Positions 49,722-61,929 are shown, counted from the first letter of the stretch. The stretch is DNA of 64,000 nt from Streptomyces sp. CB02366 (GCF_001905905.1 NZ_LIVT01000001.1:62001-126000), one strand, 5' to 3'. The notes: a model not told the origin generated them from the sequence alone. Numbers and translations are program-made.

Positions 49722-51596
49722 TTGAGCACTGAATCCCCCCAACGCCGTTCCCGACTCAGATGGATACCTGTCCGCAGCGGCAGGTCCAAGGTCGTGGCGG
49801 GCCTCACCGCGCTGGTCGTGCCGCTGGCCGCGATGGTGGGCCTCGCCTCCCCCGCGTCGGCGGCCGCCTCGGCCACCGCCACGTACACCAAGAAGTCCGA
49901 CTGGGGCAGCGGCTTCGAGGGCCAGTGGACGGTGAAGAACACCGGCACCACCGCGCTCTCCTCCTGGACCATCGAGTGGGACTTCCCCTCCGGCACCGCG
50001 GCGGGCTCCGCCTGGGACGCCAACCTCACCAAGAGCGGCGACCACTACACCGCCAAGAACCTCTCCTGGAACGGGACCGTGGCGCCCGGCGCCAGCGTCA
50101 GCTTCGGGTTCAACGGCACCGGCTCCGGCTCCCCCACGGGCTGCAAGCTGAACGGCGCCTCCTGCGACGGCGGCCCCAACGTCCCCGGTGACAACCCGCC
50201 CTCGGCCCCCGGCGCCCCCACCACCAGCGACGTCACCGACACCTCGGTGAAGCTCAGCTGGAGCGCGGCCACCGACGACAAGGGCGTCAAGAACTACGAC
50301 GTGCTGCGCGACGGCGCGAAGGTCGCCACGGTCACCGGCACCACCTACACCAACACCGGCCTGACCGCGGGCACCGACTACTCCTACGCCGTGCAGGCCC
50401 GGGACACCGCCGACCAGACCGGCCCGGTCTCCGGCTCCGTCTCCGTGCGCACCACCGGCGGCGGCGGCGAGCAGCCCGGCGGCGACAAGGTCAACCTCGG
50501 CTACTTCACCAACTGGGGCGTCTACGGGCGCAACTACCACGTGAAGAACCTGGTGACGTCCGGCTCGGCCGCGAAGATCACGCACATCAACTACGCCTTC
50601 GGCAACGTGCAGAACGGCAAGTGCACCATCGGCGACTCGTACGCCGACTACGACAAGGCGTACACCGCCGACCAGTCCGTCGACGGCGTCGCCGACACCT
50701 GGGACCAGCCGCTGCGCGGCAACTTCAACCAGCTGCGCAAGCTGAAGGCCAAGTACCCGCACATCAAGGTCCTCTGGTCGTTCGGCGGCTGGACCTGGTC
50801 CGGCGGCTTCCCCCAGGCCGCGCAGAACCCCGCCGCCTTCGCCCAGTCCTGCTACGACCTGGTGGAGGACCCCCGCTGGGCCGACGTCTTCGACGGCATC
50901 GACCTCGACTGGGAGTACCCCAACGCCTGCGGTCTGACCTGTGACACCAGCGGTCCGGGCGCCCTGAAGAAGCTCTCCGACGCCACCCGCGCGAAGTTCG
51001 GCTCGAAGAACCTGGTCACCGCCGCCATCACCGCGGACGCCTCGGCCGGCGGCAAGATCGACGCCACCGACTACGCGGGCGCCGCCCAGTCCATGGACTG
51101 GTACAACGTGATGACGTACGACTTCTTCGGCGCCTGGGCGGCCAAGGGCCCGACGGCCCCGCACTCGCCGCTGACCTCCTACGCCGGCATCCCGCAGCAG
51201 GGCTTCACCTCCGCCGACGCCATCGCCAAGCTGAAGGCCCAGGGCGTCCCGGCCAAGAAGCTGCTCCTCGGCATCGGCTTCTACGGCCGCGGCTGGACCG
51301 GCGTCACCCAGGCCGCCCCCGGCGGCACGGCGACCGGCGCGGCTCCGGGCACGTACGAGGCGGGCATCGAGGACTACAAGGTCCTCAAGAGCTCCTGCCC
51401 GACGACCGGCACCATCGCCGGCACCGCGTACGCCCACTGCGGCACCAACTGGTGGAGCTACGACACCCCGGCCACCATCGGGTCGAAGATGACCTGGGCG
51501 AAGAACCAGGGCCTCGGCGGCGCGTTCTTCTGGGAGTTCTCCGGCGACACCGCCAACGGCGAACTCGTGAGCGCGATCAACAACGGCCTGAAGTAA
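49722..51596 (+). CDS. chiC: Secreted chitinase, CBM2-FnIII-GH18
   Basis: 624 residues from a TTG at 49722 with GAGGAG six bases upstream; earlier in-frame starts would overlap the promoter. Signal peptide: basic RSRLRWIPVRSGRSK, hydrophobic VVAGLTALVVPLAAMVGL, cleavage near ASA (about 48). Residues 50-150 form a cellulose/chitin-binding CBM2; 165-245 an FnIII domain (PPSAPGAPTTSDVTDTSVKLSW); 255-624 a GH18 barrel with SFGGWTWS and the catalytic DGIDLDWE at 391-398 (acid Glu398). This is the ChiC arrangement of S. coelicolor/S. lividans. It hydrolyses chitin to chitobiose for uptake. Upstream genes encode its two-component control. Confidence 0.95.
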   Translation: MSTESPQRRSRLRWIPVRSGRSKVVAGLTALVVPLAAMVGLASPASAAASATATYTKKSDWGSGFEGQWTVKNTGTTALSSWTIEWDFPSGTAAGSAWDANLTKSGDHYTAKNLSWNGTVAPGASVSFGFNGTGSGSPTGCKLNGASCDGGPNVPGDNPPSAPGAPTTSDVTDTSVKLSWSAATDDKGVKNYDVLRDGAKVATVTGTTYTNTGLTAGTDYSYAVQARDTADQTGPVSGSVSVRTTGGGGEQPGGDKVNLGYFTNWGVYGRNYHVKNLVTSGSAAKITHINYAFGNVQNGKCTIGDSYADYDKAYTADQSVDGVADTWDQPLRGNFNQLRKLKAKYPHIKVLWSFGGWTWSGGFPQAAQNPAAFAQSCYDLVEDPRWADVFDGIDLDWEYPNACGLTCDTSGPGALKKLSDATRAKFGSKNLVTAAITADASAGGKIDATDYAGAAQSMDWYNVMTYDFFGAWAAKGPTAPHSPLTSYAGIPQQGFTSADAIAKLKAQGVPAKKLLLGIGFYGRGWTGVTQAAPGGTATGAAPGTYEAGIEDYKVLKSSCPTTGTIAGTAYAHCGTNWWSYDTPATIGSKMTWAKNQGLGGAFFWEFSGDTANGELVSAINNGLK

Positions 51597-51632
51597 CCCC
51601 CACACCGCACCTTCAGCGCCACCCCGAAAAGC

Positions 51633-51671
51633 ACCGGGGAGACGGGTCCGCCCTCCGTCTCCCCGGTTTTT
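51633..51671 (+). terminator. chiC intrinsic terminator
   Basis: A 13-base stem (51633-51645 with 51655-51667) is followed by a T run (TTTTTC), the most classical terminator in the window, 37 bases past the chiC stop. Confidence 0.9.
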
Positions 51672-51697
51672 CGCTGTGTACGGCCCTGCGCGCCCGG

Positions 51698-51929
51698 CGG
51701 GTACGCACCACACAAGGCCGCGGGCCCGCCCCCCGGCTCCCACGGTCCGTGCAGGCGCTCCGCTGCGCCACGGGTACGCACCACACCGCACCACAAGGCC
51801 GCCGATCCCGGGCCCCCGGCGCCCCCGGCCCGTGCACGCGCTCCGCCTGTCCCGCGGGTGCGCACACAAAAGGCCGTGGGCCCGGTCCCCCGGCTCCCAC
51901 GGCCTGTGCGGGCGCTTTGCTGCGCCGCG
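51698..51929. repeat. Three imperfect tandem repeats of 73-84 bases
   Basis: Units begin at 51698, 51771 and 51855, each with CGGGT(A/G)CGCAC, then CACAAGGCCG-like, a Pro/Gly-coding GC-rich middle (GGGCCCG...CCCCCGGCTCCCACGG) and an end like GCGCTCCGCTGCGCC. The block fills most of the 373-base stretch between the chiC stop (51597) and the DUF2550 stop (51970). Open frames across it on both strands follow the repeats and have no coding support. Confidence 0.75.
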
Positions 51930-51969
51930 TCCACCCGCCCCGGGGCCCCTTCCAGCGGGGCCCCGCCCC

Positions 51970-52416
51970 TCAGGCCACGTTCACCCGCTGGCCGGGCGGC
52001 GCCGCCTCCAGCCAGGCCAGGAAGCCGGTCAGGGCGTCCTCGCTCATCGCCAGCTCCAGGCGCGTGCCGCGGTGGAGGCAGACGAGCACGACGGAGTCGG
52101 ACAGGAGCGCCAGCTCCTCCTCGCCCTCGGGAAGCCGGCGGCCGACCACCTCGACAGCAGAACGCTCCAGGCCCCGGCGGGGGCGAGGAGCGTAGGAGAA
52201 GACGCGGAACCAGTCGACGCGGTCACCGCTGTAGCGCGCGACCCCGTACACCCAGCCTTTGCCGAGGGCGTCCGGTTCCTCGGACACGTCCCAGCGCAGA
52301 CTGCAGTCGAAGGTTCCTCCGGACCGCTGGATCAGCCGTCGGCGCAGGCCGAAGACGAACAGCCCCAGCAGGATCAGGACCACGACGGACAAGCCCACCC
52401 ACAACGCGAGGACCAT
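51970..52416 (-). CDS. DUF2550 family membrane protein
   Basis: 148 residues from ATG 52416 with GAGGAGG nine bases upstream. One N-terminal helix (MVLALWVGLSVVVLILLGLFVFGLRRRLI) anchors a small domain with GTFDCSLRW, GWVYGVARYSGDRVDWFRVFSYAPRPRR and LEAAPPGQRVNVA, the pattern of the actinobacterial DUF2550 family. The family sits next to atpC in many actinobacteria and is of unknown function; the PH-like domain suggests a link to membrane processes. It is transcribed in the same direction as the atp operon, 131 bases after atpC, but a hairpin separates them. Confidence 0.85.
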   Translation of the reverse strand: MVLALWVGLSVVVLILLGLFVFGLRRRLIQRSGGTFDCSLRWDVSEEPDALGKGWVYGVARYSGDRVDWFRVFSYAPRPRRGLERSAVEVVGRRLPEGEEELALLSDSVVLVCLHRGTRLELAMSEDALTGFLAWLEAAPPGQRVNVA

Positions 52417-52480
52417 CTCCACCGACCTCCTCGCATCGTCGAGTAACGAACACCGCAACCGTATGGCACCTGCATCGCCT

Positions 52481-52523
52481 CAGCCGCGACTCGGCTGGAT
52501 CGCTCCAGCTCGGGCCGCGGCTG
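52481..52523 (-). terminator. Hairpin after atpC, probable atp operon terminator
   Basis: CAGCCGCG (52481-52488) pairs with CGCGGCTG (52516-52523), with additional partial pairing inside (CTGG/CCAG), about 25 bases past the atpC stop at 52548. It lies before the DUF2550 gene. Confidence 0.65.
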
Positions 52524-52547
52524 AGTAAAGACATCTGTCGGGGGGTG

Positions 52548-52922
52548 CTAGCGCACCGCCACCGCACGCAGTCGCACGTCGGCGCGCCGCTGGGCGGCGG
52601 CGTCCGCGTCCGACTTCGCGAGTTCCAGCGCACGCTGGGCCCGCTCGACGTCGATCTCGTCGGCCAGCTCGGCGATCTCGGCCAGCAGCGACAGCTTGTC
52701 GTCCGCGAACGAGATGAATCCACCGTGCACGGCGGCGATGACGGTGCCGCCCTCGCTCGTACGGATCGTCACCGGGCCCGATTCCAGCACACCCAGAAGC
52801 GGCTGGTGACCGGGCATGACGCCGATGTCGCCGGACGTGGTGCGCGCGACGACCAGGGTGGCCTCGCCGGACCAGACACTTCGGTCCGCGGCGACCAGCT
52901 CGACATGCAGCTCAGCAGCCAA
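52548..52922 (-). CDS. atpC: ATP synthase epsilon subunit
   Basis: 124 residues from a TTG at 52922 with GAGGAG seven bases upstream. The beta-sandwich [82 protein letters not shown] is followed by the C-terminal helices ([25 protein letters not shown]). It joins the central stalk of F1 and couples rotation, and can restrain ATP hydrolysis. Last gene of the operon; 109 bases separate it from atpD. Confidence 0.95.
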   Translation of the reverse strand: MAAELHVELVAADRSVWSGEATLVVARTTSGDIGVMPGHQPLLGVLESGPVTIRTSEGGTVIAAVHGGFISFADDKLSLLAEIAELADEIDVERAQRALELAKSDADAAAQRRADVRLRAVAVR

Positions 52923-53031
52923 GGGTGGCTCCTCGGGTCACCACCCGGCCGACCGGCCGGGTGTTGGGTCAATTCTACGGGGCGTGGTGAGGGGGGCGGG
53001 ACACACCCACCCCCCTCGGTGAGCCGGAGGC

Positions 53032-55391
<2,360 letters not shown>

Positions 55392-55394
55392 CGA

Positions 55395-56966
55395 TCAGCC
55401 CTCGCCCAGGAGCTTGCCGTCCGAGGTCTCGAACTGCTGCTTGAAGGCGGCGATCGCGTCGGCGATCGACTGCAGCGTGTCGTCGGACATCTTGCCGCCC
55501 TCGGCGATGCTGGTCAGCAGGTCCTTGCGCTCGCGGCGCAGGAACTCCAGCAGCTCGCTCTCGAAGCGACGGATGTCCTCGACCGGGACGTCGTCCATCT
55601 TGCCCGTGGTGCCGGCCCAGACCGAGACGACCTGCTCCTCCATCGGGAACGGGGCGTACTGCGGCTGCTTCAGCAGCTCGACCATGCGCTTGCCGCGCTC
55701 CAGCGACGCCTTCGAGGCCGCGTCCAGGTCGGAACCGAAGGCGGCGAACGCCTCCAGCTCGCGGTACTGGGCGAGGTCCACGCGAAGCCGGCCGGAGACC
55801 TGCTTCATGGCCTTGTGCTGGGCGGAGCCACCGACGCGGGAGACCGAGATACCGACGTTGAGCGCCGGACGCTGACCCGCGTTGAACAGGTCGGACTCCA
55901 GGAAGCACTGGCCGTCGGTGATGGAGATGACGTTGGTCGGGATGAACGCCGACACGTCGTTCGCCTTGGTCTCGACGATCGGGAGGCCCGTCATCGAACC
56001 GGCGCCCATCTCGTCGGAGAGCTTGGCGCAGCGCTCCAGCAGACGCGAGTGCAGGTAGAAGACGTCGCCCGGGTAGGCCTCACGGCCCGGCGGACGGCGC
56101 AGCAGCAGGGACACGGCGCGGTAGGCGTCGGCCTGCTTCGAGAGGTCGTCGAAGATGATCAGGACGTGCTTGCCCTGGTACATCCAGTGCTGACCGATGG
56201 CCGAACCGGTGTACGGCGCCAGGTACTTGAAGCCGGCCGGGTCGGACGCCGGGGCGGCGACGATGGTCGTGTACTCCAGCGCACCGGCCTCTTCGAGCGC
56301 ACCACGCACGGAGGCGATGGTGGAACCCTTCTGACCGATGGCGACGTAGATGCAGCGCACCTGCTTGTTCACGTCGCCCGAGCGCCAGTTGTCGCGCTGG
56401 TTGATGATCGTGTCGACGGCCAGCGCGGTCTTACCCGTCTGACGGTCGCCGATGATCAGCTGACGCTGGCCGCGGCCGATCGGCACCATGGCGTCGACGG
56501 CCTTGTAGCCGGTCTGCATCGGCTCGTGCACCGACTTGCGGACCATGACGCCAGGGGCCTGCAGCTCGAGGGCGCGGCGGCTGTCGGTCGCGATCTCGCC
56601 GAGACCGTCGATCGGGTTGCCGAGCGGGTCGACGACGCGGCCGAGGTAGCCCTCGCCGACGCCGACGGAGAGCACCTCACCGGTGCGCTGCACCGGCTGG
56701 CCCTCCTCGATACCGCTGAACTCGCCGAGGACGATCGCACCGATCTCGCGCTCCTCGAGGTTGAGGGCGAGACCGAGGGTGCCGTCCTCGAACTTCAGCA
56801 GCTCGTTCGCCATGGCGGAGGGCAGGCCCTCCACCTTCGCGATGCCGTCGCCGGCAACGCTGACCGTACCGACCTCCTCGCGCGAGGCCGCGTCCGGCTG
56901 GTACGACTGGACAAAGTTATCCAGTGCGTCCCGGATCTCCTCCGGCCGGATCGTGAGCTCCGCCAT
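55395..56966 (-). CDS. atpA: ATP synthase alpha subunit
   Basis: 523 residues from ATG 56966; the frame is open further upstream but the conserved protein begins [24 protein letters not shown]-loop [13 protein letters not shown], the alpha-specific [10 protein letters not shown] arginine-finger motif ([19 protein letters not shown]) and [20 protein letters not shown] are present. Regulatory, non-catalytic nucleotide site of F1. A 135-base spacer with two hairpins separates it from atpH. Confidence 0.97.
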   Translation of the reverse strand: MAELTIRPEEIRDALDNFVQSYQPDAASREEVGTVSVAGDGIAKVEGLPSAMANELLKFEDGTLGLALNLEEREIGAIVLGEFSGIEEGQPVQRTGEVLSVGVGEGYLGRVVDPLGNPIDGLGEIATDSRRALELQAPGVMVRKSVHEPMQTGYKAVDAMVPIGRGQRQLIIGDRQTGKTALAVDTIINQRDNWRSGDVNKQVRCIYVAIGQKGSTIASVRGALEEAGALEYTTIVAAPASDPAGFKYLAPYTGSAIGQHWMYQGKHVLIIFDDLSKQADAYRAVSLLLRRPPGREAYPGDVFYLHSRLLERCAKLSDEMGAGSMTGLPIVETKANDVSAFIPTNVISITDGQCFLESDLFNAGQRPALNVGISVSRVGGSAQHKAMKQVSGRLRVDLAQYRELEAFAAFGSDLDAASKASLERGKRMVELLKQPQYAPFPMEEQVVSVWAGTTGKMDDVPVEDIRRFESELLEFLRRERKDLLTSIAEGGKMSDDTLQSIADAIAAFKQQFETSDGKLLGEG

Positions 56967-57013
56967 CTGGGTTCCCTGCTCTCCTTGTTGGGCCCGAAGT
57001 TTCTTAAGGGGGT

Positions 57014-57067
57014 CTGGGGGCCGACCCCCAGGAATCTTCTGCAGTTTCTGCACGGCCCAACCGGGCC
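57014..57067 (-). other. Two hairpins inside the atp operon between atpH and atpA
   Basis: CTGGGGG-CCGA-CCCCCAG (57014-57031) and GGCCC-AACC-GGGCC (57054-57067) lie between the atpH stop (57102) and the atpA start (56966). Such internal hairpins can act in RNA processing, stability or partial termination to tune subunit ratios. Confidence 0.6.
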
Positions 57068-57101
57068 GCTGGTCTTGCTTGTTCTTCTGCGCCGCGCTGG
57101 G

Positions 57102-57917
57102 TCAGCCGGCCATGCGCCGGGTCGCCTCTTCGAGACGCTCGGCGACGGTGCCGTTGATGACCTCGTCCCCGACGCGCACCGAGACCCCGCCGAGGACCGA
57201 GGGGTCCACGTCCAGGTTCAGGTGCATCTCCCGGCCGTACAGCTTCGCCAGGGCGGCGCCGAGGCGCTGCTTCTGCCGGTCGCTGAGCGGCACCGCCGAG
57301 GTGACGACGGCGACCGTGCGGCCCCGGCGCTCCGCGGCGAGCTTGGACAGCGAGTCCAGCCCTGCCTCCAGGCTACGTCCACGCGGCTGGGTCACGAGGC
57401 GGACGATGATCCGCTCGGTGACCGGCTGCGCCTTGCCGCCGAGCAGGCCGCGCAGCAGCCCGCTCTTGGCCGAGGCCGTGGCCGTACGGCTGGTCAGCGC
57501 GGAGCGCAGCTCCGTGTCGGAGCCGACGATCCGGGCGAACCGGAACAGCTCGTCCTCGACGTCGTCGAGGCGCCCGCCGCGCTGGGCCGCGGTGAGGTCG
57601 GCGGTGTCCGCCAGCTCCTCGATCGAGTCCACCAGGTCGCGCGAGCGCGACCAGCGGGACCGGACGAGTCCGGAGACCAGGTCGACGGTCTCGCCGCCGA
57701 CCTGTCCGCCGAGCAGCCGCGCGGCCAGCTCGGCCTTGCTCTCGCCGCTCTGGGCCGGGTCGGTGAGAACCCGGCGCAGGGATACTTCGCGGTCGAGCAG
57801 CGCGGTGACCGACGCCAGCTCCTCGGCGAGCTTCGCCGCGTCGACCGACGTGTTGTCGGTCAGCGCGTCGAGACGCTCGCGTGCGGCGGCCAGCGCTTCG
57901 CGGCTCGCGCCGTTCAT
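57102..57917 (-). CDS. atpH: ATP synthase delta subunit, extended actinobacterial form
   Basis: 271 residues, longer than the about 177 of E. coli. The first part (MNGASREALAAARERLDALTDNTSVDAAKLAEELASVTALLDREVSLRRVLTDPAQSGESKAELAARLLGGQV) and the C-terminal part (VVTSAVPLSDRQKQRLGAALAKLYGREMHLNLDVDPSVLGGVSVRVGDEVINGTVAERLEEATRRM) are the normal delta domains; the extra residues lie between and form long helices (LVSGLVRSRWSRSRDLVDSIEELADTADL). It binds the tip of alpha and the b subunits, forming the stator. The start overlaps the atpF stop (ATGA). Confidence 0.95.
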   Translation of the reverse strand: MNGASREALAAARERLDALTDNTSVDAAKLAEELASVTALLDREVSLRRVLTDPAQSGESKAELAARLLGGQVGGETVDLVSGLVRSRWSRSRDLVDSIEELADTADLTAAQRGGRLDDVEDELFRFARIVGSDTELRSALTSRTATASAKSGLLRGLLGGKAQPVTERIIVRLVTQPRGRSLEAGLDSLSKLAAERRGRTVAVVTSAVPLSDRQKQRLGAALAKLYGREMHLNLDVDPSVLGGVSVRVGDEVINGTVAERLEEATRRMAG

Positions 57918-58450
57918 CGGGCCGCCTCGGCCTTCGCCTCGAGCTCGTCGAGGAACCGGTCGACGGTGCCGCTCTGCCGGGCGTGGTCCTGGAGGGACTC
58001 GCCGACGAGCTTGCCGGCCAGGTCGGTGGCGAGCTTGCCCACGTCCTGACGCAGCGCCGAGGCGGCGGCCTTGCGGTCGGCCTCGATCTGGGTGTGGCCC
58101 GCGGCGATGATCTCCTCGCGCTGCCGCTGACCCTCCGCCTTCATCTCCTGGATGATGACGGCACCCTGCTCCTGCGCCTCCTGACGCAGACGGGCGGCCT
58201 CGTGGCGGGCTTCCGCCAGCTGGGCCTTGTACTGCTCAAGAACGCTCTGCGCCTCGGTCTGAGCCGCTTCCGCCTTCTCGATACCGCCTTCGATCGCCTC
58301 GCGACGCTCGTCCAGGGCCTTGTTGATGGCCGGGAGGAGCTTCTTGTAGAAGACGAAGAAGACAATGCTGAAGCAGATCAGGCCGATGACAATCTCGGGC
58401 CAGACCGGCAGCAGCGGTGACTGCGGCTCCTCAGCTGCCAAGTGCAACAT
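57914..58450 (-). CDS. atpF: ATP synthase b subunit
   Basis: 178 residues: one N-terminal membrane helix (WPEIVIGLICFSIVFFVFYKKLLPAI) and a long amphipathic helix (KALDERREAIEGGIEKAEAAQTEAQSVLEQYKAQLAEARHEAARLRQEAQEQGAVIIQEMKAEGQ). It forms the peripheral stalk. AAAGGT lies before the ATG. Overlaps atpH by four bases. Confidence 0.96.
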   Translation of the reverse strand: MLHLAAEEPQSPLLPVWPEIVIGLICFSIVFFVFYKKLLPAINKALDERREAIEGGIEKAEAAQTEAQSVLEQYKAQLAEARHEAARLRQEAQEQGAVIIQEMKAEGQRQREEIIAAGHTQIEADRKAAASALRQDVGKLATDLAGKLVGESLQDHARQSGTVDRFLDELEAKAEAAR

Positions 58451-58491
58451 GGTGGACCTTTCGTCGAAAACGTATCGTCAGGTCGCCTGGA

Positions 58492-59626
<1,135 letters not shown>

Positions 59627-59844
59627 CAGGAGCTCCTTCTGCATGGCGCATGGATACGGCTACCTCGTTGTATCGGAGCGGCTGGCAGCCGCAGGTCGGC
59701 ACCGGACTGGTTCTTACGGTGAGGAGGCGGCGGCCGGGCCCGAAGCCTCGCGATGTATCAGGCGACAGCCGTGTTGTCCGCGCCCGCAGTACCGCAACCG
59801 AGACCGGACGATAGCAGCATGTCGAACAGGGCTTTATCCCGGCC

Positions 59845-60285
59845 CTACTGGTCATGCTTCCCCTCGGTTCCGCGCGGGGCGTCTGCGCCGTCCGCCTCGG
59901 GATCGACGTACAGGGTCTTGCTCCTGGCGTGCAGCACGGTCTGCGTGACGATCCATGCGATCACCGAGACGACCAGCGTGAGGGCGAAGACCTGGAGATC
60001 GAAGAGGGTGGTGTCCCTGATGGCCATGATGAGGCCGAGCAGGACCACCAGTTGGACCGAGTAGACCAGCAGCCCCATGCCCTGGAAGAGATGCGGCATC
60101 GACTTGGCGACCCACTGCAGCGCGAGCTGCCCGAGGGCCATGAAGAGGATGACCACCACGCAGCCCACGACGGCGCCGATCGCCCCCTTGCCGCCGACGA
60201 CGAGCCCGCCGACGAGCGTGGCGAGGGCTCCCACCGCGGCGGGGGGTGTGGCGATGCGCAGTACTTCGCGCATGTCGGACTGCAT
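59845..60285 (-). CDS. atpI: ATP synthase accessory protein I
   Basis: 146 residues from ATG 60285 (GGAG about nine bases upstream); ATG 60330 is the alternative. Four hydrophobic helices (ATPPAAVGALATLVGGLVVGGKG; AIGAVVGCVVVILFMALGQLAL; MGLLVYSVQLVVLLGLIMAI; FALTLVVSVIAWIVTQTVL) and a polar C-terminus. AtpI helps assemble the c ring or insert Mg2+. First gene of the operon; the promoter region lies upstream at 60431-60476. Confidence 0.88.
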   Translation of the reverse strand: MQSDMREVLRIATPPAAVGALATLVGGLVVGGKGAIGAVVGCVVVILFMALGQLALQWVAKSMPHLFQGMGLLVYSVQLVVLLGLIMAIRDTTLFDLQVFALTLVVSVIAWIVTQTVLHARSKTLYVDPEADGADAPRGTEGKHDQ

Positions 60286-60414
60286 GGCGGCAGCTCCACT
60301 GGTCTGAGGGGAGGAATGGGGCGTCGTCATGGACGAGCGTAGGCCCGGTCCGCGAGGCGGTTTACCAGGCCAATGGACCGTCTTACCAGGGTCCTTCGGC
60401 TCCGTCACCGGGTC

Positions 60415-60432
60415 TCGTGAACGGTATCACAA
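60415..60432 (-). promoter_or_regulatory. Rex operator at the atp promoter
   Basis: On the minus strand TTGTGATACCGTTCACGA matches the Streptomyces Rex operator TTGTGAACGCGTTCACAA at 14 of 18 positions. It begins at the probable -10 (60431-60436) and covers the transcription start. Rex releases DNA when NADH is high, so low NADH would repress the operon. Confidence 0.6.
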
Positions 60433-60458
60433 ACTATTTGATGAGGTCTTTACCTCAA
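60431..60458 (-). promoter_or_regulatory. Probable atp operon promoter
   Basis: On the minus strand a -35 TTGAGG (60453-60458), a 16-base spacer and a -10 TAGTTT (60431-60436). A 6-base inverted repeat TGAGGT-CTTT-ACCTCA (60442-60457) overlaps the -35 and spacer. This is the most A/T-rich part of the 267-base region before atpI. Confidence 0.5.
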
Positions 60459-60462
60459 AGGT

Positions 60463-60476
60463 GTGCCAACTGTCAC
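60463..60476. promoter_or_regulatory. Crp-type site upstream of the atp promoter
   Basis: GTGCCAACTGTCAC fits the Streptomyces Crp consensus GTG-N6-GNCAC exactly. It lies just upstream of the proposed -35, a place suited to activation, within a GTGTG/CACAC inverted repeat (60461-60478). Confidence 0.5.
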
Positions 60477-60552
60477 ACATGAGAGTTAACCCGCGCGTGT
60501 GTGCACGACACCTCGGCGCAATGTCTGGTAAAGCACCTGTACTTCCGAAACA

Positions 60553-61929
60553 TCAAGGGGAGGAGTCGAGGGAACGTCGATCGGAGAGGCGCGAACGGGG
60601 GCCGATCGCGGTAGCGCCGTTGACGCCGGACACGCCGACCGCCACCGGGGCCCGTTCGGCGCCCTCCTCGCCCGTCCGGGCGTCCTGGGAACGCGGTTGG
60701 ACCCCGGAGCCCCCGGCCGGCTGCTCCTCCTCGTAGGCGGGATCAGGGGCCTCCTCCTGCGGCCGGCGGTAGCGCGGCGGCACGAAGCGGTTGGCCCAGT
60801 GCGGGGCCTGCGGGGTGAACCGCGGCATCAGCAGCAGGACCAGGCCCGCCGCGCTCGCCGCCACGATGGCGAACACGATCCACGAGGAGGCCGCGTGCAC
60901 CGAGTAGCCGACGGTTCCGAAGGCGATCAGGGCCGACCAGAAGTACATGATCAGCACGGAACGGCTGTGCGAGTGGCCGATCTCCAGCAGCCGGTGGTGC
61001 AGGTGGCCCCGGTCCGCGGCGAACGGCGACTGGCCGTTCCAGGTGCGCCGGACGATGGCGAGCACCAGGTCGGCCGCCGGAATCGCGATGATCGTCAGCG
61101 GCAGCACCAGCGGGATGAAGACCGGGAACATCGCGTGGGTCGCCCCGCGCTCGCTGCCCTCGAAGAAGATCTTCAGGTTGTCCGGGTCGACCTGGCCGGT
61201 GATCGAGATCGCGCCCGCCGCCAGCACCAAGCCGATCAGCATCGAGCCCGAGTCGCCCATGAAGATCCGCGCGGGGTGCATGTTGTGCGGCAGGAAGCCC
61301 AGGCACATGCCCATCAGGATCGCCGCGAACAGCGTGGCCGGAGCGGCCGCCTCGATGCCGTAGCCGTACCAGAGGCGGTAGGCGTACAGGAAGAACGCGG
61401 CCGAGGCGATGCACACCATGCCCGCCGCGAGCCCGTCCAGGCCGTCGACGAAGTTGACCGCGTTGATGGTGATGACGACCAGCGCCACGGTGAGCAGCGT
61501 GCCCTGCCACTGGGTGAGGGCGACCGTGCCGACGCCCGGGATCGGCAGCCACAGGATCGTGAGCCCCTGGATCACCATGACGGCGGCGGCGATCATCTGG
61601 CCGCCGAGCTTGATCAGGGCGTCGATCTCGAACTTGTCGTCGAGGACCCCGATCAGCCAGATCAGGGCGGCGCCGGAGAGCAACGCCCGTGGCTCGTCGG
61701 AGAGTTCGAAGACGCTCTTCAGGTTGAAGAGGTGGTCCGCGACGATCAGCCCCGCGCACAGCCCGCCGAACATCGCGATGCCGCCGAGCCGGGGCGTCGG
61801 CTCCCGGTGGACGTCGCGCGCGCGGATCGCGGGCATCGCCCCGACCGCGATGGCGAACTTGCGCACCGGACCGGTCAGAAGATAGGTCACGGCCGCCGTG
61901 ACACAGAGCGTCAGCAGGTAATCACGCAC
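60553..61929 (-). CDS. Undecaprenyl-phosphate GlcNAc/MurNAc-1-phosphate transferase (WecA/TagO/MraY superfamily)
   Basis: 458 residues from GTG 61929 (GGGG six bases upstream; homologues begin VRDYLLTLCVTAAV); GTG 61941 is the alternative. Ten to eleven membrane helices. Family motifs: VHREPTPRLGGIAMF, the Asp pair in IGVLDDKFEID, NAVNFVDGLDGLAAG, IFMGDSGSMLIG and the cytoplasmic His motif DRGHLHHRLLEIGHS. It transfers a sugar-1-phosphate to undecaprenyl phosphate to start a wall glycopolymer. The C-terminal 90 residues are a disordered, charged tail. It precedes the atp operon by 267 bases. Confidence 0.9.
   Translation of the reverse strand: MRDYLLTLCVTAAVTYLLTGPVRKFAIAVGAMPAIRARDVHREPTPRLGGIAMFGGLCAGLIVADHLFNLKSVFELSDEPRALLSGAALIWLIGVLDDKFEIDALIKLGGQMIAAAVMVIQGLTILWLPIPGVGTVALTQWQGTLLTVALVVITINAVNFVDGLDGLAAGMVCIASAAFFLYAYRLWYGYGIEAAAPATLFAAILMGMCLGFLPHNMHPARIFMGDSGSMLIGLVLAAGAISITGQVDPDNLKIFFEGSERGATHAMFPVFIPLVLPLTIIAIPAADLVLAIVRRTWNGQSPFAADRGHLHHRLLEIGHSHSRSVLIMYFWSALIAFGTVGYSVHAASSWIVFAIVAASAAGLVLLLMPRFTPQAPHWANRFVPPRYRRPQEEAPDPAYEEEQPAGGSGVQPRSQDARTGEEGAERAPVAVGVSGVNGATAIGPRSRLSDRRSLDSSP

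Noticed and set aside
51676..52446. Open frames across the tandem repeats after chiC
   Set aside because: They follow the repeat periodicity on both strands, have no ribosome sites and run into the DUF2550 gene in the wrong direction.
60286..60408. N-terminal extension of AtpI from 60408 or 60330
   Set aside because: The extra residues are polar and unlike the family, and no ribosome site supports these starts as well as the one before 60285.
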